Assembly: GCA_030653175.1 (NCBI GenBank)
Contig: JAURZV010000054.1
Span: forward strand, 62,001-126,000
Direction: 5' to 3'
DNA from: Methylobacter sp.
GTDB taxonomy: Bacteria > Pseudomonadota > Gammaproteobacteria > Methylococcales > Methylomonadaceae
Length of the DNA: 64,000 nt
Under the pieces are notes generated by a model, which was not told the DNA's origin, ran no database searches, and was given only the letters and a program-made list of their open reading frames with translations. The stretch's first letter is position 1; the number at the start of each line of letters is the position of its first letter. Both the position numbers and the translations under genes were made by a program. Below, one piece after another: positions 59,220 to 64,000 of this stretch.

Positions 59220-59516
59220 GTGTCTACGAAATACACATGGTTGGAAATAAAGCGGGAAACCAATCTGGATAAGCACAAGCTTGATTTCATTGATGCGGAT
59301 TGGGTGCTTGAAAGCCCTTTCCGTATGGATGTTGACACCGAACGCAACGGCGAGCATCGCCAACAGTCCTTTGCCTATGTGTTTGATCTGCTGATGGTAT
59401 TGACTGTGGTTTATCTGCCTGGAGCAATTCCCCGCATCATCAGTTTCCGTCCCGCCAAACGCAGTGAAAGAGAGGTATACCATGACTGGCTTGAAAATGA
59501 CTACAATGACGATTGA
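59220..59516 (+). CDS. brnT: BrnT-type toxin (RelE-fold ribonuclease)
   Basis: 98 residues: LEIKRETNLDKHKLDF..ADWVLES, then the BrnT-like core DLLMVLTVVYLPGAIPRIISFRPAKRSER and the conserved YHDWLE at the end. BrnT is an RNase toxin neutralised by BrnA. Start is GTG 59220. The toxin stop overlaps the antitoxin gene by 35 bases. Confidence 0.88.
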   Translation: MSTKYTWLEIKRETNLDKHKLDFIDADWVLESPFRMDVDTERNGEHRQQSFAYVFDLLMVLTVVYLPGAIPRIISFRPAKRSEREVYHDWLENDYNDD

Positions 59517-59832
59517 CGAGATGCGCGCAGCCCGAGAGCGTGGCGAATCCAAAACCGACTTGGCGATATTGCGCCAACACAAACTGACCGGCATTGAACC
59601 GGAAGATGATGAAGATTCGCCTGACGCATCCATGCTCATGCGCGAAGCTATCGCCCAGCGCCGCGCCGGACGGCCTGCTGGCAGCGGTAATAAGGAACAA
59701 GTCGCGATTCGTTTCGATAAAGAAATCCTTGAAGCTTTCCGCGCCACAGGCCGTGGCTGGCAAACGCGCATGAACGAGGCGCTTAAGGAGTGGCTGAAAG
59801 AACACGCAAAGACTGGTGCTTGTCATGATTAA
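59482..59832 (+). CDS. brnA: BrnA-type antitoxin
   Basis: 116 residues with the C-terminal ribbon-helix-helix: KEQVAIRFDKEILEAFRATGRGWQTRMNEALKEWLKEH. The N-terminal part is longer than usual (MTGLKMTTMTIDEMRAARERGESKTD). Start ATG 59482 has GAGAGGTA upstream. BrnA binds and neutralises BrnT and represses the operon. Confidence 0.88.
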   Translation: MTGLKMTTMTIDEMRAARERGESKTDLAILRQHKLTGIEPEDDEDSPDASMLMREAIAQRRAGRPAGSGNKEQVAIRFDKEILEAFRATGRGWQTRMNEALKEWLKEHAKTGACHD

Positions 59833-59882
59833 ATGTCTTGTTCGGGTGTCGAACAATAATTTCCAGCTATAACCATTGATTA

Positions 59883-59955
59883 AGATGGGTTTCGGCTACC
59901 GCCTCTACCCATCCTACCTGCACTTTCTCTTCGCGCCTTCGTGGTGAAAATTTCT
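59883..59955. repeat. GATGGGTTTCGGCT repeat fragment
   Basis: GATGGGTTTCGGCTACCGCC then TCTACCCATCCTACC is an imperfect palindrome of a common interspersed type; next to it CTTCGTGGTGAAAATTTC resembles part of the CACGAAG element. The rest of 59833-59960 shows nothing. Confidence 0.6.
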
Positions 59956-59960
59956 TTCAC

Positions 59961-60866
<906 letters not shown>

Positions 60867-60880
60867 TTAAAAAATTCGTA

Positions 60881-60941
60881 CAAAGCAAGCTTTGAACTCC
60901 GGTATCTGTGACATTTAGAGTCCAAAGCTTGCTTTGGCCGT
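60881..60941. repeat. CAAAGCAAGCTTTGAACTCC palindrome, copy 2
   Basis: CAAAGCAAGCTTTGAACTCC(GG)...GAGTCCAAAGCTTGCTTTGG CCGTTC. Almost the same arms as 28501-28556, with a longer loop. Between pyrC' and argB, both minus strand. The remainder up to 61044 shows no gene. Confidence 0.88.
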
Positions 60942-61044
60942 TCTTCCGATCAGACATCACGAGTATGTGTGGGCAGTTACTCAGCGAAGAAAAGGAATGG
61001 CGCGGCTGAGTAGTTGCAAAAAAATCATCTGCAATGCTGACATT

Positions 61045-62319
61045 CTACAGACGGTGAATAATTTTACCCGCCTGCAAGGTATGGGTTACCCGCCCTTTCA
61101 AAGTTTGCCCCCAAAACGGCGTGTTGACGCCCTGACTTTTCCAGTTTTCCGAATTAACCTGCCAATCGAGTTCGGAGTCGAAAATACACACATCGGCTGA
61201 AAAACCCGGTGTTAACGCACCGCTTTCCAAACGCAGGACTCGCGCCGGATTTGCGCTTAAGCAGGCGATGCCCTGTTCCAGCGTTATCGCATGTTGCGTG
61301 ACCAGTTTGAGCATTAACGGCAACAGGGTTTCCAAGGATGACATCCCCGGTTCCGTCTCCGGGAACGCGCCGAGCTTGGCGTCCAGATCATGCGGCTGAT
61401 GGTCGGAACAGATACTGTTAAGGGTGCTGCCGGCCAGACCTTTTCTTAAATACTGCTTATCCGCTTCGGTACGTAATGGCGGTAATACATGATAGGCGCT
61501 GTCAAAAGGCATCATGTCATTTTCAGTCAGATGCAGCTGATGAATGGCAACATCGGCGCTGATCTTCAAGCCGTATTTTTTTGCCTGATGTATTTTAATA
61601 ACCGAACGCTTGCAGCTTAACTGGCCGAAATGCACGCGACAACCGGTCAGTTCGGCCAGTTCCAGGCATTGCGCCAGGGCTATGGTTTCGGCGGCTTCCG
61701 GCGTGCTGGGCAAGCCGTAGCGGGTGGCGACTGCGCCTTCATGAGCGCAACCGTTATTGCTCAGCCAAAAATCATTGGGTCGGAACATCATCAATAAATC
61801 ATGGCTGGCCGCATATTCCATGGCCCGTCTTAATATCAACAGGTTTTTCACCGGCTGATTGCCATTACCGACGGCAATGCAGCCAGCCTGTTTAAGCGAC
61901 AACATGGAACTGAGTTCCGTGCCTTCCAGTTTCTGGGTGAGTGCGCCGACCGCATAGATTTGCGGATAATCGGCTTTTTCCGCCAGCTCCTTGATCAATT
62001 CGACAACGGCAGGCGTATCGATGACCGGTACGGTATCCGGTTGCAGGCACAAGGTGGTGACTCCGGCTGCGGCTGCGGCAATCACTTCGCTTTTAAATGT
62101 CGCTTTGCGGCTGTGTCCCATATCCCGCAAGCGGGTGCTTAAGTCGATAAAGCCCGGGCATACGATTTGACGGCTGGCATCAATAACGGTATCAGGCCTG
62201 AAACCGGCCGGTTCGTCAGTCACTGAAACAATCTTGCCGCCTTCGATATAAACGGAACCGATGCGGTCTATGTTGTTTGCAGGGTCTATGATTCTGCCGT
62301 GGTCGATGTGTATCATCAT
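61045..62319 (-). CDS. PyrC', dihydroorotase-like protein (non-catalytic)
   Basis: 424 residues of the dihydroorotase fold, coupled to PyrB. Active dihydroorotases have a metal-binding HxH after the first strand; here it is [14 protein letters not shown], so both histidines are lost, and no catalytic lysine carbamate context is obvious. In Pseudomonas, PyrC' is inactive but needed to assemble with PyrB; this gene fits that role. It overlaps pyrB by 4 bases. Other histidines (SDHQPHD) remain. Confidence 0.92.
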   Translation of the reverse strand: MMIHIDHGRIIDPANNIDRIGSVYIEGGKIVSVTDEPAGFRPDTVIDASRQIVCPGFIDLSTRLRDMGHSRKATFKSEVIAAAAAGVTTLCLQPDTVPVIDTPAVVELIKELAEKADYPQIYAVGALTQKLEGTELSSMLSLKQAGCIAVGNGNQPVKNLLILRRAMEYAASHDLLMMFRPNDFWLSNNGCAHEGAVATRYGLPSTPEAAETIALAQCLELAELTGCRVHFGQLSCKRSVIKIHQAKKYGLKISADVAIHQLHLTENDMMPFDSAYHVLPPLRTEADKQYLRKGLAGSTLNSICSDHQPHDLDAKLGAFPETEPGMSSLETLLPLMLKLVTQHAITLEQGIACLSANPARVLRLESGALTPGFSADVCIFDSELDWQVNSENWKSQGVNTPFWGQTLKGRVTHTLQAGKIIHRL

Positions 62320-63380
62320 GCCGCCGCTCCTTTATCGCCAGGGATGGTGTGTATGCCACAAGCCGGTAGGGAACCGGCGTGGCGATCGCCAGGGATGGTG
62401 TGTATGCCGCTAAACCTGCCGGGAGCAGGTGCGGCCTGCATGGCCATCGCCATGATAGCCATGCGCACTGCGATGCCGTTGCTGACTTGTTTGAGTATCA
62501 CGGACTGCGGGCCGTCTGCGACTTTGGAATCGATTTCCACGCCCCGGTTAATAGGGCCGGGATGCATGACGATGGCATCGGGTTTGGCGATTTTCAGTTT
62601 TTCTTCGGTGAGTCCGAAACATTTGAAATATTCACTTTCGCTGGGCAGTAACGCCGAACTCATGCGTTCTTTCTGCAAGCGCAACATCATCACCACATCA
62701 ATATCTTTAAGGCCTACCGTCAAATTATGCGAAACAGTCACGCCTAAACTTTCCACATGCGCAGGCAACAGGGTTTTGGGCGCAATCACCCTGACTTCGG
62801 CCGCGCCCAAGGTATTTAAGGCCTGAATCTCCGAGCGCGCCACTCTGGAATGCAATATATCGCCGATAATGGCCACTCTCAGGCTGGAAAAATCCGGCTT
62901 GAGCTGGCGTATGGTGAACATGTCCAGCATGGCCTGAGTCGGATGGGCGTGCTGTCCGTCGCCGGCATTGATAACGCTGATATGCGGTGCGGTCTGTTGG
63001 GCGATAAAGTGCGCCGCGCCGCTGATTGCATGGCGCACCACAAACATATCGACAAACATGGCTTCCAGATTGCGTATGGTGTCGAGCAGGCTTTCGCCTT
63101 TTGAGGTGGCCGAGGTGGCGATATTCATATTGATCACATCGGCGGACAGCCGCGTGGCCGCCAGTTCGAAGGTCGTGCGGGTGCGGGTGCTGTTCTCAAA
63201 AAACAGGTTGACGATGGTTTTGCCGCGCAACAGCGGAACTTTTTTAACCTGGTGCTCGGACATACCGGCGAACGACTCGGCGGTATCGAGAATTTCCGTC
63301 AATAAGCTCTTGCTCAGGCCTTCGATGGTCAGAAAGTGTTTAAGCTTGCCTTCCGCATTTAATTGCAGGTTATCAGTCAT
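62316..63380 (-). CDS. pyrB: PyrB, aspartate carbamoyltransferase
   Basis: Catalytic chain; carbamoyl phosphate + aspartate gives carbamoyl aspartate. 354 residues: [19 protein letters not shown] (STRTR), [54 protein letters not shown]. Homologues end near RMAIMAMAM; here about 30 residues ([20 protein letters not shown]...) encoded by the CCAGGGATGG repeat extend the C-terminus. No regulatory pyrI gene follows; PyrC' and PyrB are likely partners. Confidence 0.95.
   Translation of the reverse strand: MTDNLQLNAEGKLKHFLTIEGLSKSLLTEILDTAESFAGMSEHQVKKVPLLRGKTIVNLFFENSTRTRTTFELAATRLSADVINMNIATSATSKGESLLDTIRNLEAMFVDMFVVRHAISGAAHFIAQQTAPHISVINAGDGQHAHPTQAMLDMFTIRQLKPDFSSLRVAIIGDILHSRVARSEIQALNTLGAAEVRVIAPKTLLPAHVESLGVTVSHNLTVGLKDIDVVMMLRLQKERMSSALLPSESEYFKCFGLTEEKLKIAKPDAIVMHPGPINRGVEIDSKVADGPQSVILKQVSNGIAVRMAIMAMAMQAAPAPGRFSGIHTIPGDRHAGSLPACGIHTIPGDKGAAA
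62334..62424. repeat. CCAGGGATGGTGTGT element at pyrB 3' end, copy 2
   Basis: TCGCCAGGGATGGTGTGTAT, AAGCCGGTAGGGAACCGGCG, TGGCGATCGCCAGGGATGGT, GTGTATGCCGCTAAACCTGC, CGGGAGC. The same layout as 18831-18916 with few changes. It encodes the PyrB tail (GIHTIPGD twice). Confidence 0.9.
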
Positions 63381-63383
63381 TAC

Positions 63384-63890
63384 TTAGGCCACCGCGTCAA
63401 TGGTTTCCAGATGAACGGCCAAGGGTTCCGGCCCGGTCAGTTTGATCCGCTGATCGGCATTTAAGGTGATCCTCGCGCCGACGCAATCAGGGTTAAGCGG
63501 GATTTGTCTGCCGTCGCGCTCTATCAGTACCGCCAAAGCGATCTGGTTCGGTCTGCCGTAATCGAAAATTTCATTCATGGCCGCGCGTATCGTTCTGCCG
63601 GTATAAAAGACATCATCGATCAGGATAATGTCGCGGCCTTCAATGTGTGTCGGCAACTGGCTGGGCTTTACATTGGGATTGACGCCGATTTGCGAAAAGT
63701 CGTCCCGGTAAAATGAAATATCCAGTAGCCCCAAAGGTTCGCTGATATTTAAACGCCGGTGCATTTGCTCGGCAATCCATACGCCGCCGGTACGAATGCC
63801 TATCATCAACGGATTAATCAGCTGTCTCTCGTCGATAATGCGTTTTAACTCGGCTTCCAGGTTATTTAATAATTCGGGAATATCTAACAC
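63384..63890 (-). CDS. pyrR: PyrR, bifunctional pyrimidine regulator / uracil phosphoribosyltransferase
   Basis: 168 residues of the PRTase fold: IGIRTGGVWIAEQM, ISFYRDDFSQIGVNP, and the PRPP motif DIILIDDVFYTGRTIRAAMNEIFDYGRP. Start GTG 63890 directly follows the ruvX stop. In pseudomonads PyrR precedes pyrB-pyrC' in the same order. RNA binding as in Bacillus is not certain for gammaproteobacteria. Confidence 0.95.
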   Translation of the reverse strand: MLDIPELLNNLEAELKRIIDERQLINPLMIGIRTGGVWIAEQMHRRLNISEPLGLLDISFYRDDFSQIGVNPNVKPSQLPTHIEGRDIILIDDVFYTGRTIRAAMNEIFDYGRPNQIALAVLIERDGRQIPLNPDCVGARITLNADQRIKLTGPEPLAVHLETIDAVA

Positions 63891-64000
63891 TTAATGGTCC
63901 TTTCTGGTACGGTCATTTAGCCAGGTTTGCAAGATAAGCTGGGCGGCGAGTTGATCTTGCACTTCCCAGAGTTTACTTGCGCTGACGCTGACTTCATCAA
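63891..64000 (-). CDS. ruvX: RuvX (YqgF) C-terminus, partial
   Basis: The last 35 codons before TAA 63893-63891 read DEVSVSASKLWEVQDQLAAQ then LILQTWLNDRTRKDH. The QLAAQLILQ.WL ending fits the C-terminus of RuvX/YqgF-type putative Holliday-junction resolvase, and gene order (ruvX-pyrR-pyrB-pyrC') matches Pseudomonas. Catalytic motifs lie outside the window, so this rests on context. Confidence 0.72.
   Translation of the reverse strand, partial: DEVSVSASKLWEVQDQLAAQLILQTWLNDRTRKDH

Overview
The window looks like the chromosome of a gammaproteobacterium of moderate GC content. The evidence is conserved synteny: a mraZ-rsmH-ftsL-ftsI-murE division cluster, an rsmI/lpoA-yraN-diaA-dolP block as in Enterobacteria and Pseudomonas, nadC-DUF1631-ampD, and a ruvX-pyrR-pyrB-pyrC' operon with a catalytically dead PyrC' as in Pseudomonas. 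The density of short palindromic repeats would fit a methanotroph-like Methylococcales genome, but no methane or one-carbon gene is present, so that placement is only a guess.

Layout. 1-5.2 kb: cell-wall and division operon on the minus strand, with a readable sigma70 promoter and MraZ operator, then RNase P RNA. 5.3-11.2 kb: rsmI, lpoA, yraN, diaA, a dolP pseudogene broken by repeats, and a GlcD-like oxidase. 11.3-22.6 kb: flavin reductase, nadC, DUF1631, ampD, lspA, ileS, ribF, an Lpp/OprI-like lipoprotein beside an L,D-transpeptidase, and pgm. 22.7-25 kb: accessory small genes (frameshifted membrane protein, DUF4160/DUF2442 pair, Uma2) within a duplicated gene junction. 25-34.8 kb: ZIP transporter, pgeF, rluD, bamD, priA, a secreted methyltransferase, an ethylene-receptor-like diguanylate cyclase, dsbB. 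35.2-37.5 kb: four-gene DUF1538 antiporter operon (umpA-umpB-PII-like-CBS).

37.8-53.9 kb is a defence island on the minus strand. It holds a type I restriction-modification system (hsdM, two YhcG/DUF1016 nucleases, hsdS, a VapBC-like pair, hsdR), a two-gene TrkA-regulated ion channel, an AlbA_2 (Schlafen-like) ATP-binding protein, and a compact ribbon-helix-helix / SMC-like ATPase / PD-(D/E)XK-like cassette that is my best candidate for an undescribed defence system. Fragments of the AlbA_2 gene, hsdR and the channel gene lie at both ends of the restriction locus, which points to duplication followed by reciprocal loss. 54-64 kb returns to core genes: an SDR, a spore-photoproduct-lyase-like radical SAM protein, proC-yggT-yggU, a DUF4124 protein, brnTA, argB, and pyrC'-pyrB-pyrR-ruvX.

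The most unusual property of the window is its load of short palindromic repeat families. They sit between genes and also inside or at the ends of reading frames: rsmH, ftsI, lpoA, ribF, pyrB, pgeF, hsdM and priA carry apparent repeat-encoded peptides. dolP was destroyed by repeats. A 64-bp unit supplies the Shine-Dalgarno sequence and ATG of two unrelated genes.
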